From Enterovibrio sp. JCM 19048 (lineage in GTDB: Bacteria > Pseudomonadota > Gammaproteobacteria > Enterobacterales > Vibrionaceae): a DNA stretch of 64,000 nucleotides. The first letter of the stretch is position 1; the number at the start of each line of letters is the position of its first letter. Of this stretch, positions 38,507 through 48,671 are shown in pieces. The stretch lies in NCBI GenBank assembly GCA_001310415.1, contig BAXE01000007.1, forward strand, positions 1 through 64,000. The letters are read 5' to 3'. The notes under the pieces are model-generated. The model saw nothing but the letters and a program-made list of their open reading frames with translations, had not been told where the DNA came from and did not search any database. The translations under genes and the position numbers were made by a program.

Positions 38507-40435
38507 GTGGAAAAAACACTGGATGTTATCTGCCTTGGGCGCGTCGCCGTCGATCTCTACGGAGAGCAGATTGGTGCACGACTGGAAGATATGCGCACCT
38601 TTGCCAAATACCTTGGCGGTTCGTCGGGCAATGTGGCACACGGCACCGCGCGGCAAGGGCTGAAATCCGGCATGCTGGCGCGGGTTGGTGATGAACACAT
38701 GGGGCGTTTCGTCCGTGAAGAACTGCAACGTGTCGGTGTCGATACCAGTCATCTAATCACAGACAAAGAGCGGCTGACCGCGTTGGTCGTGCTTGGCATC
38801 AAAGATGAAGACACCTTCCCGCTGATTTTCTATCGTGACAATTGTGCGGATCAGGCGATCACGCCGGAAGACATCAGTGAATCCTATATCGCTTCAGCGA
38901 AGTGTCTGGCGATTACCGGCACCCACCTTTCCAATCCCAAATCCCGAGAAGCCGTGCTGACTGCCTTACGTTATGCCCGCAAACACGGCGTCCGTACAGC
39001 GCTGGACGTGGACTACCGCCCTGTATTGTGGGGGCTGACCTCACTGGGTGACGGTGAAACCCGTTTTATTGAATCCGACAAGGTCACAGCGCAATTGCAG
39101 GAAGTATTAGAGCTGTTTGACCTTATCGTCGGTACAGAAGAAGAATTCCACATTGCTGGTGGCAGCGTTGATTCTGTCACCGCGCTCAGAGAGGTTCGCT
39201 CGATGACGGATGCGACCTTGGTGTGTAAACGAGGGCCGCTGGGGTGTTCGGTATTTACCGGCGACATCGGTGACAGCCTCGATGATGGCATCACCGTAAA
39301 AGGCGTGCGCGTGGAAGTGCTGAATGTCCTCGGTGCGGGCGATGCCTTTATGTCCGGCTTGCTTCGCGGTTACCTGAATGACGAATCCTGGGAGCAATGC
39401 TGTCGCTATGCCAATGCGTGTGGTGCACTGGTGGTATCCCGCCACGGCTGCTCTCCGGCTATGCCTACCCGTGAAGAGCTGGATTACTACCTTGCTCACG
39501 AACATGAAATTCCACGCCCGGACAGGGATGACGCCCTGAACCATTTGCACCGCGTTACCACGCGGGAAAAAGCGTGGCCTGAACTTTGCGTTCTGGCATT
39601 TGACCACCGCATGCAGTTCGTCGAAATGGCACAGCAGGCAGGGGCTGATATCTCTAGTATCCCGCACCTGAAAAACCTGATTTGGCAGGCAGCGCAGGAA
39701 GTGGCGCAGGAAGCTGATCTGGTCGGCAAGGCAGGCATTTTGTGCGATGGCACATTTGGCACTGACGTACTGAATGCGGCCACCGGTTATGGCAACACGG
39801 CTGCTGAACGCTGGTGGATTGGGCGTCCGATTGAACTACCTGGTTCCCGTCCTTTGCGTCTTGAACACGGCAATATCGGTTCCCAACTTGCCAGCTGGCC
39901 GAAAGAGCAGATCGTGAAATGTTTGGTGTTCTACCATCCGGATGACGCGCAGGCACTGCAGCTTGAACAGGAAGAACTGTTGCAAGAGGTATATCGCGCC
40001 TGTTGTCAGACGGGGAACGACCTCCTGTTGGAAGTTATCCTGCCAAAAACTGACAATCCGGTTGCGCCAGAGGTGGCGGATGGGCTTTATCATCGCGCGA
40101 TGGAACGCCTCTATAACATCGGTATTCAGCCGGATTGGTGGAAACTGCCGCCGTTAACTGCATCAGGTTGGACGCAGGTTGATGCCTTAATTGAAAGCCG
40201 TGATCCGCATTGCCGGGGTGTGGTGCTACTTGGGCTGGATGCGGCAGCAGACTCCCTAAAAGCTGGGTTTGAGGCATCGGCACAATCTTCCACCGTGAAA
40301 GGTTTTGCTGTTGGTCGCACCATTTTCGGTGAACCAAGCCGTCAGTGGATGCGTGGGGATCTGAATGACGACACCTTTAAAACGGCGGTGAAAGCCAACT
40401 ATCAGGCGCTGATTGATATGTGGCGTCAGCGTTAA
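38507..40435 (+). CDS. iolC: Bifunctional IolC kinase-DUF2090 aldolase fusion
   Basis: Intact 642-residue fusion. Residues 1-320 are a PfkB-family 5-dehydro-2-deoxygluconokinase (DVICLGRVAVDLYG; catalytic GAGDAF in VLNVLGAGDAFMSGL). Residues 345-642 are DUF2090, a class I aldolase-like TIM barrel with ELCVLAFDHRMQF. Fused IolC-DUF2090 proteins are common in proteobacterial iol loci and may carry kinase and aldolase steps together. GTG 38507 has AGGGA 8 bases upstream; the frame is open earlier but has no ribosome site. It duplicates the stand-alone iolC plus iolJ-type aldolase of the minus-strand operon. Confidence 0.88.
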   Translation: MEKTLDVICLGRVAVDLYGEQIGARLEDMRTFAKYLGGSSGNVAHGTARQGLKSGMLARVGDEHMGRFVREELQRVGVDTSHLITDKERLTALVVLGIKDEDTFPLIFYRDNCADQAITPEDISESYIASAKCLAITGTHLSNPKSREAVLTALRYARKHGVRTALDVDYRPVLWGLTSLGDGETRFIESDKVTAQLQEVLELFDLIVGTEEEFHIAGGSVDSVTALREVRSMTDATLVCKRGPLGCSVFTGDIGDSLDDGITVKGVRVEVLNVLGAGDAFMSGLLRGYLNDESWEQCCRYANACGALVVSRHGCSPAMPTREELDYYLAHEHEIPRPDRDDALNHLHRVTTREKAWPELCVLAFDHRMQFVEMAQQAGADISSIPHLKNLIWQAAQEVAQEADLVGKAGILCDGTFGTDVLNAATGYGNTAAERWWIGRPIELPGSRPLRLEHGNIGSQLASWPKEQIVKCLVFYHPDDAQALQLEQEELLQEVYRACCQTGNDLLLEVILPKTDNPVAPEVADGLYHRAMERLYNIGIQPDWWKLPPLTASGWTQVDALIESRDPHCRGVVLLGLDAAADSLKAGFEASAQSSTVKGFAVGRTIFGEPSRQWMRGDLNDDTFKTAVKANYQALIDMWRQR

Positions 40436-40446
40436 CAATGCAAAGG

Positions 40447-40475
40447 GAGCTGTCGCCTCATAACGGCGACGGCTC
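40447..40475 (+). terminator. Hairpin after iolC-DUF2090
   Basis: GAGCTGTCGCC pairs with GGCGACGGCTC (one G-U) around TCATAAC, 12 bases past the stop. It lacks a U-tract. Confidence 0.5.
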
Positions 40476-40602
40476 ACTGTGTAAATGAATTCAAGTCGTG
40501 CAGGCTTGATGTGTTAAAAGCAACTACCAAAGAAGAACGTTCCATGCTTTTGGTCACTGTAGGGGTGACCTATTTTTTGCCTCAAATAGAACGCATTGAT
40601 GA

Positions 40603-40643
40603 CCTCTGAATGCGAGCATCTTCAGGTTGTTTAGGTATATACC
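40603..40643. repeat. Dispersed hairpin repeat, partial copy A
   Basis: Contains CATCTTCAGGTTGTTTAGG, the same core as copy B at 41352-41400 read on the other strand. It covers the last codons of the HAD hydrolase, so the gene's C-terminus has been shaped by the repeat. Confidence 0.55.
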
Positions 40644-41313
40644 TTGTCCGCTGCGATGATTTTTTCAACCACCTCCCGCATGTCTTTTTCAAATACATCC
40701 GGTTTTAAATAAAGTGGGTGATAGGGCGCACCGGAGCGATCAATGTAGCTGCTTTCATTCCAGCTGACATCGCGCCATGGGTATCCCAGTCATGGGTTGC
40801 AACCAGACGCAACGCGGAGAGCGGTAGATTGAGCTTTGCAGCGACAAATTGGTAGACCATCGGGTCAGGCTTAAAGCTGCCAGTTTCTTCCACGGAAATG
40901 ATGTCATCGAAGTCATCCAAAAGTCCTGCCTGGGTGATCTGGCTGGTAACCAAAGGAAGAGACGAGTTGGTGAAAGCGACAGTGTGGTAGCCAGCCTCCT
41001 TCAGCCGGGTCAATGCCGCTTTCATATCCTCATGTGGTTGCAAAGAGGCAAATCCGCTGAGCATCTTTCCGCGTTGATCATCACTGAGCGTCAACTTAAA
41101 CCTCGCTGCAACGGCGTCCAGCATGGTGCCGGCAAGTGTCGCAAAATCTGACTTGGTCTTGGTCAATGCACACACCGTGGATGTGTGCAGTAACATCGCA
41201 AACCAGACCGACATTAACTTTTCATCACCAAAGGCTTCAACAAACAACGGCTTCAGACTATTTAGGTCGAGAACCGTTTCGTTGATATCGAATAGAACGG
41301 TGTGTTGTGTCAT
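40631..41313 (-). CDS. HAD-family haloacid-dehalogenase type II hydrolase (one frameshift)
   Basis: About 226 residues. HAD motif I VLFDINETVLDL carries Asp near residue 8 and an Asn-Glu in place of the second acid. Motif II is VAFTNSSLP, motif III is FKPDPMVYQF, and motif IV is ATHDWDTHGAMSAGM. The frame breaks near 40735. One base carries it into SGAPYHPLYLKPDVFEKDM and a stop at 40631, inside repeat copy A. Haloacid-dehalogenase-like by motif order, but physiological substrate unknown. ATG 41313 is used; the frame also opens at TTG 41337. Confidence 0.75.
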
Positions 41314-41351
41314 GCGTTTCCCGTGCTGATCAAGCAATCATTCGGGTAAGT

Positions 41352-41400
41352 TTATACCCAAACGACCTGAAGATGCAGGATTCAGGTTGCTTGGGTATAA
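41352..41400. repeat. Dispersed hairpin repeat, copy B
   Basis: Arms TTATACCCAA/TTGGGTATAA (41352-41361, 41391-41400) enclose ACCTGA/TCAGGT. This family of small palindromic repeats, with a TATACCCAA...CAACCTGAA core, is familiar from vibrio intergenic regions (recognised from memory). Confidence 0.7.
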
Positions 41401-41403
41401 CAA

Positions 41404-41424
41404 CAAAGGGGCATCAGCCCTTTG
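41404..41424 (-). terminator. Hairpin after potD-like gene
   Basis: CAAAGGG/CCCTTTG arms with a 7-base loop, about 30 bases past the potD-like stop on the minus strand and followed by TTGTTGTTATA. Confidence 0.55.
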
Positions 41425-41452
41425 AATATAAAGTAGCGAGATGCAATGCTTC

Positions 41453-42476
41453 TTACTGGGTGCGCAGTTTTTGCCAGTACCATCGTAAATCGCCAGTGTT
41501 TCTGGGCCAACGTCGTTAATGAACTCACCTTTCTTCATATCTTCTTCAGATGGGAAGATGGTGGTGTTATGTTTCAGCTCGTCTGACAGCAGTTCACGGC
41601 CACCTTTGGTAGCAGAGGCGTAACCCACGCTGTTGACGATTTCTGCCTGTTGCTCTGGTTCAAACATGAAGTTGATGAACTTGTGTGCCAGGTCGATATT
41701 TTTGCTGCCTGACGGGATGGTGTAGTTGTCCATCCACAACACAGCGCCTTCCTGAGGCATCACAAACTTCAGCTCTGGCAGTTCTTGCTGGCCCTGGAAT
41801 GCGTTACCGTTCCATTGCATACCCACACTCACTTCGCCTGAAATGTAAGGAACCTGTGGTGCATCAGAGTTATACAGGAGCACGTTTTTCTTCAGCTCAA
41901 CCAAAGACTCATAGGCTTCTTTGATTTCATCTTCATTTTTGGTGTTGATGCTGTGGCCATTTTTCTTTAATGCCATGCCGAATACATCACGGATATCGTC
42001 GATCAGCATGACTTGTTGCGCGTATTCCGGCTTCCAGAGATCTGACCAACTGGTAACGGGTCGAGAATCTCGCCGCTGTTATAGCTGATACCGGTTACAC
42101 CCCAGATGTAGGGCAGGGAGTAGCGGTTTTTAGGATCGTGAGCCTGACCCAGCAGCGCTGGCACAGTGTCTTTCATGTTGGGGATCTTGGCGTGATCCAG
42201 CTCCGCCAGTAAACCTTCACGACCCATTTTGTCGATGAAGTAGGCCGAGGCGAACACCACGTCATAACCTGTGCCCTTGAGGATCTTGAGCTTGGTGTAC
42301 ATTGACTCGTTATTTTCAAAGGTCAGGTAATTCACCGTCACGCCTTCGCGCTCTTCAAACGCCTTCAAAGACGCTTCCGGCAGGTAGCTTCCCCATGCAT
42401 AGACATTCAATGTGGCGGCGTCGGCAAATGCAGCGGAAGAGACCAGCATTGCAGTGAAAAATAGTCCTTTATTCAT
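41453..42476 (-). CDS. PotD/PotF-like polyamine-binding periplasmic protein (two frameshifts)
   Basis: About 341 residues. A signal peptide ends near AFADA, then LNVYAWGSYLPEASLKAFEER and TGYDVVFASAYFIDKMGREGLL match spermidine/putrescine receptors, as do QWNGNAFQ and LWMDNYTIPSGSKN. Breaks lie near 42045 (continuing SWSDLWKPEYAQQVMLIDDI) and 41475, where one T gives DGYWQKLRTQ and a stop at 41453. No PotABC partners are adjacent, so this is an orphan receptor or supplies a transporter elsewhere. Confidence 0.78.
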
Positions 42477-42591
42477 TGTGGTTACTTGTTCCTTTTTATC
42501 CCTTAATTGTTTGTCTCCTCAGCGTTTAGATGAGGATCGGGTGAATAATTAGGCATAATCGGAATATTTTAAAGTGAGACTATTTTGTTGT

Positions 42592-42614
42592 GACGATTAG
42601 CGCTGTTAATCGTC
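42592..42614. other. Perfect hairpin upstream of potD-like gene
   Basis: GACGATTA/TAATCGTC with a 7-base loop in the 235-base gap. No U-tract follows on either strand; role unclear (operator or RNA structure). Confidence 0.4.
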
Positions 42615-42650
42615 TGTTGCTGCGATGTTTTCAGGTGTGTGGGAGGAACG

Positions 42651-42691
42651 AAAAAAGCACTGGTGTCAGAGTCACGTTGACAAGCCAGTGC
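42651..42691 (-). terminator. Intrinsic terminator of nanE-nanK
   Basis: GCACTGG/CCAGTGC arms (42657-42663, 42685-42691) with inner TGTCA/TGACA pairing. On the minus strand the stem is followed by TTTTTTCG. It lies about 20 bases past the nanK stop. Confidence 0.75.
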
Positions 42692-42711
42692 AAAAGGTAG
42701 GGAAAAGAGTA

Positions 42712-43580
42712 TCAGTTCAGTTCGTTAAACTGGAATGCGGCGCCCAACAGGCAGGCGTCATAGTGTCCTTTGGCCGCAACGACCGGCACTTGGCAGAAAT
42801 TGGGTTTCTCATTGATCGCTTCCTGTACGCGGGATATATAGCCGCTTGCCAGACCAACACCGCCACCAATCACAACCACATCCAAATCCAGGATTGCCTT
42901 GAGGTTAGTGCACAAGGTGGCAATGGCGCCTGCACTCTGCCTGATGATGCGCTCTGCCATGTCATCTTCATCCGCTATCGAGAACAAATGGACATTCGAA
43001 ACAGGGGGAAAGAAGATTTGTTTGCTGATGCGTTCGATGGCAGTGCCGGAGGCCAGTGTTTCAACGCAACCCCTTTGCCCACAGCCGCATTCGGGACCAT
43101 CAGGATCAACGGCGATATGTCCGATATGTCCGGCAAGTCCCGTTGTCCCTTTGTGCAGTTTCCCGTCGATAACCAAACCCCCACCAACGCCGGTAGAGAC
43201 GGTGATAAACGCCATGTTTTTGATGGGCGTATCCAGGTTTACAAACTCAAACCAAGCGGCAGCCTGCGCATCGTTCAACATCATCACTGGCCGGTCTGCG
43301 AGTTTTTGCAGCGAGGCTTTGAGGGGGAAAGGCGACGGAAAGGCGAGGTATCCGGGTTGATGGAGCTAATGCCTTCTTCGCTTACCAACCCTGTGGTCGA
43401 AACGCCGATTCGGGCAACATCCGGCAGCCAGTCTCGGCAATTATCAAGAATCTGTTTGGCAAATTCGTCAGCGGTTTGCACCTTTGGTGTCGGGAACTGG
43501 CGGCGCTTCATTAAGCTTCCATTGCTGACAAAACCTATGGCGATTTTTGTGCCGCCAATATCGATAGCCAAGGTAGACAT
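42712..43580 (-). CDS. nanK: N-acetylmannosamine kinase, ROK family (one frameshift)
   Basis: Phosphorylates ManNAc to ManNAc-6-P in sialic acid breakdown. The N-terminal phosphate motif is [15 protein letters not shown]; the ROK zinc-binding signature is [15 protein letters not shown]; the catalytic region contains [14 protein letters not shown], then GHIGHIAV. One C in the run at 43323-43327 (+ strand G5) gives [15 protein letters not shown], closing the only break. Length of about 290 residues fits. ATG 43580 shares its A with the nanE stop (TAATG), so nanE and nanK are coupled. Confidence 0.85.
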
Positions 43581-44277
43581 TACCGCACTCCCGCTGCCTG
43601 TGTTGCGTTATTAAACCATTGAGTAACCACTTCCAGCCGGGTAAGAGCGGAGCCCACTGTAACCGCAACTGCGCCGTGAGCAATGGCTTTGGCTGCAAGC
43701 TCCGGCGTGTTGTATCTGCCTTCTGCCATGGTAAAAAACCGGCATCAGAGAACTGCTTAACTAATGGCAAATCGGGTTCGTCCGGGATGCTCCCACCCAC
43801 ATAGCCTGAAAGGGTAGTGCCAATAATATCAATACCTTGTGAATGTGCCCATTCGCCATCTTCAAAGTTTGAGCAATCTGCCATTGAAAAACAGCCTGAG
43901 TGTCTGATGGCATCGGCAATGATTTCTCGGCTCTCCGGACGGGGTCGGTTTGTCGCGTCAAAAGCGATGATGGTCGCCCCTGCATTCGCCAGTGAATCAA
44001 CATCACACACAAAAGGCGTGATACGGATAGGACTGTCAATTAAGTCACGTTTAACAATTCCAATAATTGGTACATTGACCACTTGTGAGACTGCCTCAAC
44101 GTTTTCAACGCCTTCGATTCGCAGCGCTTTTGCACCAGCCTGTTCGGCAGCTTGAGCCATCGCAGCAATGAAGGCTGTGTTTTCAAGTGGGCTGCCAGCG
44201 ACGGGTTGAATCGAAACCACCGTCTGGCCTTGGAGACTTTTTCGCAATGCGTTGATATCTAAGTTTTCTGCTTTCAC
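43580..44277 (-). CDS. nanE: N-acetylmannosamine-6-phosphate 2-epimerase (one frameshift)
   Basis: TIM-barrel enzyme converting ManNAc-6-P to GlcNAc-6-P. Family motifs are [15 protein letters not shown] at the start, [17 protein letters not shown] with the catalytic Lys, [12 protein letters not shown], and [11 protein letters not shown]. The frame breaks near 43738. One base restores the phosphate-binding C-terminus, which ends QAAGVR at TAA 43580. The start is GTG 44277. It is divergent from siaP across an AT-rich control region. Confidence 0.85.
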
Positions 44278-44431
44278 TTTTGGGCCTCGTATAAAAACGG
44301 TTTTCAGGGGCGTGAGGACGATTCACTGCCACCTCCATTCGCCTGACTCGCGGGTGAAGAACCTGTCCTAGGCTACTTTTTGTTCACGATCACATTTCAA
44401 AAAACGTTGGTTTGAAAATAATCTTCATGAC

Positions 44432-44461
44432 TATAATAATCCTCAGTAAAGATTTTTTCAA
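44432..44461. promoter_or_regulatory. Divergent nan promoter region
   Basis: On the minus strand TTGAAA (44456-44461), 17 bases, TATTAT (44433-44438) form a nanE promoter. On the plus strand TATAAT at 44432-44437 overlaps it and could serve siaP, with a poor TTGAAA 14 bases upstream. Shared hexamers would make expression mutually dependent and repressible by NanR. Confidence 0.5.
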
Positions 44462-44524
44462 ATGAAATGAAAAATATTTTTGCGAACCGTGAAACAAGGT
44501 ACAGATAACTAAAAAGGGAAGAAT

Positions 44525-45490
44525 ATGAAGGCTATAAACAAGATTACTCTCGCTATGCTGGCTCTGGGATGTACTGTATCTGCGCAAGCAGCAACCACGC
44601 TGAAAATGGGCATGCAGGCGTCTGTGGGTTCGGTTGAATACACGTCAGCCAAACTGATGGCGGACACTGTAGAAGAGCTCAGCAAAGGCGAAATGAAGAT
44701 TGCCATTTACCCAAGCGCACAGCTGGGTGATGACCGCGCCATGCTGCAACAACTCAGTATGGGTGACTTGGATATCACGTATGCAGAATTCGGCCGTATC
44801 GGGCTTTGGATCCCGCGCGCTGAAGTGGTGTCACTCCCTTATGTTACCCGCGACTTTGAACACCTGCGCCGTGTGTATGATTCTGAGTTCGGCCAAGGCG
44901 TACGCGAAGAAATGCTGACCAACTTCAACTGGCGCGCACTGGACACCTGGTACAACGGTACCCGTGAAACCACGTCTAACCGTCCGCTGGAAAACATCGA
45001 CGACTTTAAAGGCCTTAAGCTTCGCGTACCGAATGCGAAAGCGAACCTGAACTACGCAAAACTGTCTGGTGCTTCTCCAACGCCGATGGCGTTCTCCGAA
45101 GTGTATCTGGCACTGCAAACCAATGCGGTTGACGGCCAGGAAAACCCACTTCCAACCATCAAAACCATGAAGTTCTATGAGGTACAGGAAAACCTCGCGA
45201 TGACGAACCATATCGTGAATGACCAAATGGTGATCATCTCAGAACCGACATGGCAAAAACTCTCTGACAAAGAAAAAGCGATCCTTGAAGAAGCGGTTGA
45301 GAAAGCCGGTGCTGCGCACACTGCCTCTGTGAAGAAGCAGGAAGCGGAACTGATCTCTTACTTTGAAAGTGAAGGCGTGAACGTGACTTACCCAGAGTTG
45401 GGCCCATTCCGCGAGGCGATGCAGCCACTTTACTCTGAGTTTGAAGAGAAGATCGGACAGCCAATCGTTAAGAAACTGGCAGCGATGTAA
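44525..45490 (+). CDS. siaP: SiaP, sialic-acid TRAP transporter binding protein
   Basis: Intact 321-residue DctP-family periplasmic receptor for N-acetylneuraminate. A signal peptide ends at AQA (residue 23). The binding-site helix and strand LKLRVPNAKANLNYAKLSGA carries the Arg that grips the substrate carboxylate, followed by PTPMAFSEVYLALQTNAVDG. AAGGGA lies 6 bases before ATG 44525. It is followed by siaQ, siaM and nanA. Confidence 0.9.
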   Translation: MKAINKITLAMLALGCTVSAQAATTLKMGMQASVGSVEYTSAKLMADTVEELSKGEMKIAIYPSAQLGDDRAMLQQLSMGDLDITYAEFGRIGLWIPRAEVVSLPYVTRDFEHLRRVYDSEFGQGVREEMLTNFNWRALDTWYNGTRETTSNRPLENIDDFKGLKLRVPNAKANLNYAKLSGASPTPMAFSEVYLALQTNAVDGQENPLPTIKTMKFYEVQENLAMTNHIVNDQMVIISEPTWQKLSDKEKAILEEAVEKAGAAHTASVKKQEAELISYFESEGVNVTYPELGPFREAMQPLYSEFEEKIGQPIVKKLAAM

Positions 45491-45520
45491 TCATTACGGT
45501 CGCAGGACCATTCCATAGAA

Positions 45521-45540
45521 GGCTAGCCGTTTGGCTAGCC
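45521..45540 (+). other. Hairpin between siaP and siaQ
   Basis: GGCTAGCC-GTTT-GGCTAGCC: an 8-base stem 30 bases past the siaP stop. Its place fits a processing or attenuation signal that keeps receptor mRNA in excess over membrane components. Confidence 0.6.
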
Positions 45541-45553
45541 ATTGGAGCTCAAG

Positions 45554-46059
45554 ATGTTGCGAAAATTCTTTGATAATATTGAAGAAATCATCACAGTGCC
45601 TTTGATGGTTCTTCTTTTGCTGGTACTCACCTGGCAAATCGTCACCCGCTGGCTATTCAACGATCCCTCTTTATGGAGTGAAGAACTGGCGCGTGTTCTG
45701 TTCATGTATATGTCTCTGATTGGCTGCGCGATTGCCTCAAGCGGGTACGCACGTCAATATCACTTTTTCTCTGACAAACTGCCTGAGAAATCCGGCTGGT
45801 TCTGGTGTTGTCGCTGGAATTTGCGGTGTTGGTTTCTATCTTCGCCATCATTTATCTCGGTTACCAACATGTTCAAAGAACGGCATTTTTCGAACTGATC
45901 ACCCTGGGTATCTCCAGCAAGTGGATGAACTACAGCCTGCCGCTTGGCGGCTTGTTTATGGTGGTTCGCCAAGTGCAAAAAATGGTTGGCATTTCAAAGC
46001 AATTTTTCAATGGCAATGCGCACGAAGCTGGCGCTGATTCGCAAATAGCGCAGAGGTAG
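45554..46059 (+). CDS. siaQ: SiaQ, small TRAP membrane subunit (one frameshift)
   Basis: DctQ-type protein of about 168 residues with four membrane helices (first: [22 protein letters not shown]) and the conserved [16 protein letters not shown]. One A near 45789 changes the tail to [22 protein letters not shown] and carries the frame to 46059. TTGGAG precedes ATG 45554. Separate from siaM here, whereas some bacteria (Haemophilus) have a SiaQM fusion. Confidence 0.82.
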
Positions 46060-46067
46060 GAGGCAGT

Positions 46068-47348
46068 ATGGCGGGTTCAATTTTTGGCTGGCTGGCCTTG
46101 TTATTTGCAGGCATGCCAGTGGGTTTTTCTCTGATATTTGTCGCACTGGTGTTCCTGATTGTCACCAACAGCACAGGTATCAATTTCGCAGCCCAGCAGA
46201 TGCTGGGAGGTATCGATAATTTCACCTTGTTGGCAGTACCTTTTTTCGTCCTGACCGGGCATTTGATGAACAGTGCCGGGATCACTGAGCGTATTTTTAA
46301 TTTTGCCAAATCCATGGTGGGGCACATTACCGGTAGCCTTGGTCATGTAAACATCATGGCGAGCCTGCTGTTTTCCGGCATGTCCGGTTCAGCGCTGGCA
46401 GATGCGGGTGGTCTTGGCCAGCTTGAAATCAAATCCATGCGTGATGCCAAATACGATGATGACTTTGCCGGTGCCTAACGGCGGCATCGTGCATTATCGG
46501 CCTCTGGTGCCACCTTCGGTTCCTTTGGTTATTTACGGTGTGGTCTCCAATACCTCCATCGGCGCATTGTTCCTGGCTGGTGCGGTGCCGGGCATCCTTT
46601 GCTGTATCGCGCTGATGATCATGAGTTACTACATCTGTAAAAAACGTGGCTACATGACACTGCCGCGTGCAAGCCGCCGCGAACAGCTTATCTCTTTCAA
46701 AGAGGCATTCCTGTCGCTGCTGACGCCGGTGATCATCATTGGCGGTATCTTCTCAGGCAAATTCACTCCAACGGAAGCGGCGGTTGTTTCTTCGCTGTAT
46801 GCGCTGTTCCTCGGTACCGTTGTTTACAAGCAACTGACGTTCACGGGCTTTATTGAAGTACTGAAAGAAACCGTGAATACCACCGCGGTTGTGGCATTGA
46901 TGGTGATGGGTGTGACCGTGTTTGGCTGGATTGTGGCGCGTGAACAACTGCCGCAAATGCTGGCGGATTACTTCCTGACGATCAGTGATAACCCGCTGGT
47001 ATTGTTGCTTCTTATCAACCTGTTGCTGCTGTTCCTTGGCACCTTTATCGAATCGCTCGCGTTGTTGCTGCTGTTGGTTCCATTCCTGGTGCCGGTTGCT
47101 GCGGCCGTGGGTATCGACCGGTTCACTTTGGCGTGATGGCGATTCTAAACCTGATGATCGGCATCCTGACGCCACCGATGGGCATGGCGCTCTATGTGGT
47201 CTCCCGTGTGGGTGATATTCCATTCCACACCCTGACCCGCGGTGTTATCCCGCTGCTGGTGCCACTGTTTATCGTACTGGCGCTGGTCGCTGTTTTCCCA
47301 CAATTTACCTTGTTCCTGCCTGGATTGTTCCTTGGCTACGGCCAATAA
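46068..47348 (+). CDS. siaM: SiaM, large TRAP membrane subunit (three frameshifts)
   Basis: DctM-type transporter of about 427 residues and 11-12 helices that carries sialic acid with sodium. Landmarks are [54 protein letters not shown] and [15 protein letters not shown]. Breaks lie near 46474 (one [15 protein letters not shown]), 46501 (one [10 protein letters not shown]) and 47134. GTAGGAGG lies upstream of ATG 46068. Confidence 0.85.
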
Positions 47349-47393
47349 CACACGCTGGACAACCGGATAGACGCATTTAAGAAGGAAGTATTC

Positions 47394-48288
47394 ATGGAAA
47401 AATTAACGGGTCTGATTGCTGCGCCCCATACACCGTTTGACCACAACAATAAGGTGAACTTTGCTGCCATTGACGACATTGCCGCGCTGCTGATTGAGCA
47501 GGGTGTGAAAGGTGCCTACGTGTGTGGCACCACAGGTGAAGGCATTCACTGTAGCGTCGAAGAGCGCAAAGCGATTGCAGAACGCTGGGTGAAGGCATCG
47601 GACGGCAAACTGAACCTTATCATCCACACAGGGCACTGAGCATTGAAGACGCCCTGAACCTGACCCGCCACGCGGAGACGCTGGATGTCTCGGCAACGTC
47701 AGCCATTGGCCCGTGTTTCTTTAAACCGGGATCCGTGGATGATCTCGTTGAATACTGCGCACAAATCGCTGCTGCGGCACCGTCAAAAGGTTTCTATTAC
47801 TACCATTCAGGTATGTCTGGCGTGAACCTGGATTTGGAACAGTTCCTTATTAAAGGGGAAGCGCGTATTCCGAACCTTTCCGGAGCCAAATTCAATCACG
47901 TCGATTTGTACGAGTACCAACGTGCGCTGCGCGTATCCGGTGGCAAGTTTGATATCCCGTTTGGGTGGATGAGTTCCTACCTGCAGGTTTGGCTGTGGGT
48001 GCAGTTGGTGCGGTTGGCAGTACCTATAACTATGCTGCGCCGTTGTACCTGAAAATCATTGAAGCCTTTAAACGCGGAGATCAAACAGAAGTCACCGCAC
48101 TGATGGACAAAGTGATTGCCATTATCCGCGTTCTGGTGGAATACGGTGGTGTCGCAGCAGGCAAGGCGGCAATGAAGTTGCATGGTATTGATGCGGGTAA
48201 CCCCCGCACACCAATCCGCCCGCTGACAGAGGCTCAAAAGGCTGATGTCGAGGCGAAAATGCGCGACGCAGGTTTTATCAATATGTAA
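47394..48288 (+). CDS. nanA: N-acetylneuraminate lyase (at least two frameshifts)
   Basis: Class I aldolase cleaving sialic acid to ManNAc and pyruvate. Landmarks: GAYVCGTTGEG (carboxylate-binding GTTGE), GFYYYHSG with the catalytic Tyr, and LSGAKFNHVD with the Schiff-base Lys. Breaks lie near 47630 (before LSIEDALNLTRHAETL) and near 47970 (joining DIPFGWDEFLPAGLAVGA). Repaired length is about 298 residues. AAGGAAG precedes ATG 47394. It is the last gene of siaPQM-nanA. Confidence 0.87.
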
Positions 48289-48294
48289 AAGGGT

Positions 48295-48328
48295 CGCAGC
48301 ATGAGGGAAATTTCACCCACATGCTGCG
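48295..48328 (+). terminator. Hairpin after nanA
   Basis: CGCAGCATG/CATGCTGCG arms with an inner GGG/CCC, 6 bases past the nanA stop. The T5 run follows only after about 10 bases. Confidence 0.55.
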
Positions 48329-48407
48329 TATTCACCGTTTTTGCAGCATTAATTTGATGGATTACGTGTCAAAGTGGCAGGCTCTTTGTTACTTTTAGCC
48401 ACCCTCT

Positions 48408-48671
48408 AGGGTCTGTTGGCCTTTGGTGATGATTTTTGCAGCAGTTTGTGGGGGCTTTATACAAGGCAGAGGCTTTGATGTGTAGCTGGTCTACATGAGA
48501 AGCCGACAACGCAGGAGAAAGTCCCCACAAACGCTGCCCGAAGGTTCTGCCCTAAGCGTTTTATGCTTTGTTGAGGTGTATTTGCTTAGAATGCTAGGCG
48601 GCACACACCTCGCCGCGCCTAAAACGCTTATGACTAGAACAAAATTTAACCACCAAAGGTCAACAGACCCT
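48408..48671. mobile_element. 264-bp MITE-like element
   Basis: Ends in 21-base inverted repeats (48408-48428 and 48651-48671) starting AGGGTCTGTTG and ending CAACAGACCCT, one mismatch between arms. Inside are more palindromes: TAAGCGTTTTA/TAAAACGCTTA and GTTTGTGGGG/CCCCACAAAC. It encodes no transposase. The right end is only 21 bases before the nanR start codon. No clear target duplication is visible. The remaining bases of this 404-base gap hold only the nanA hairpin. Confidence 0.75.
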
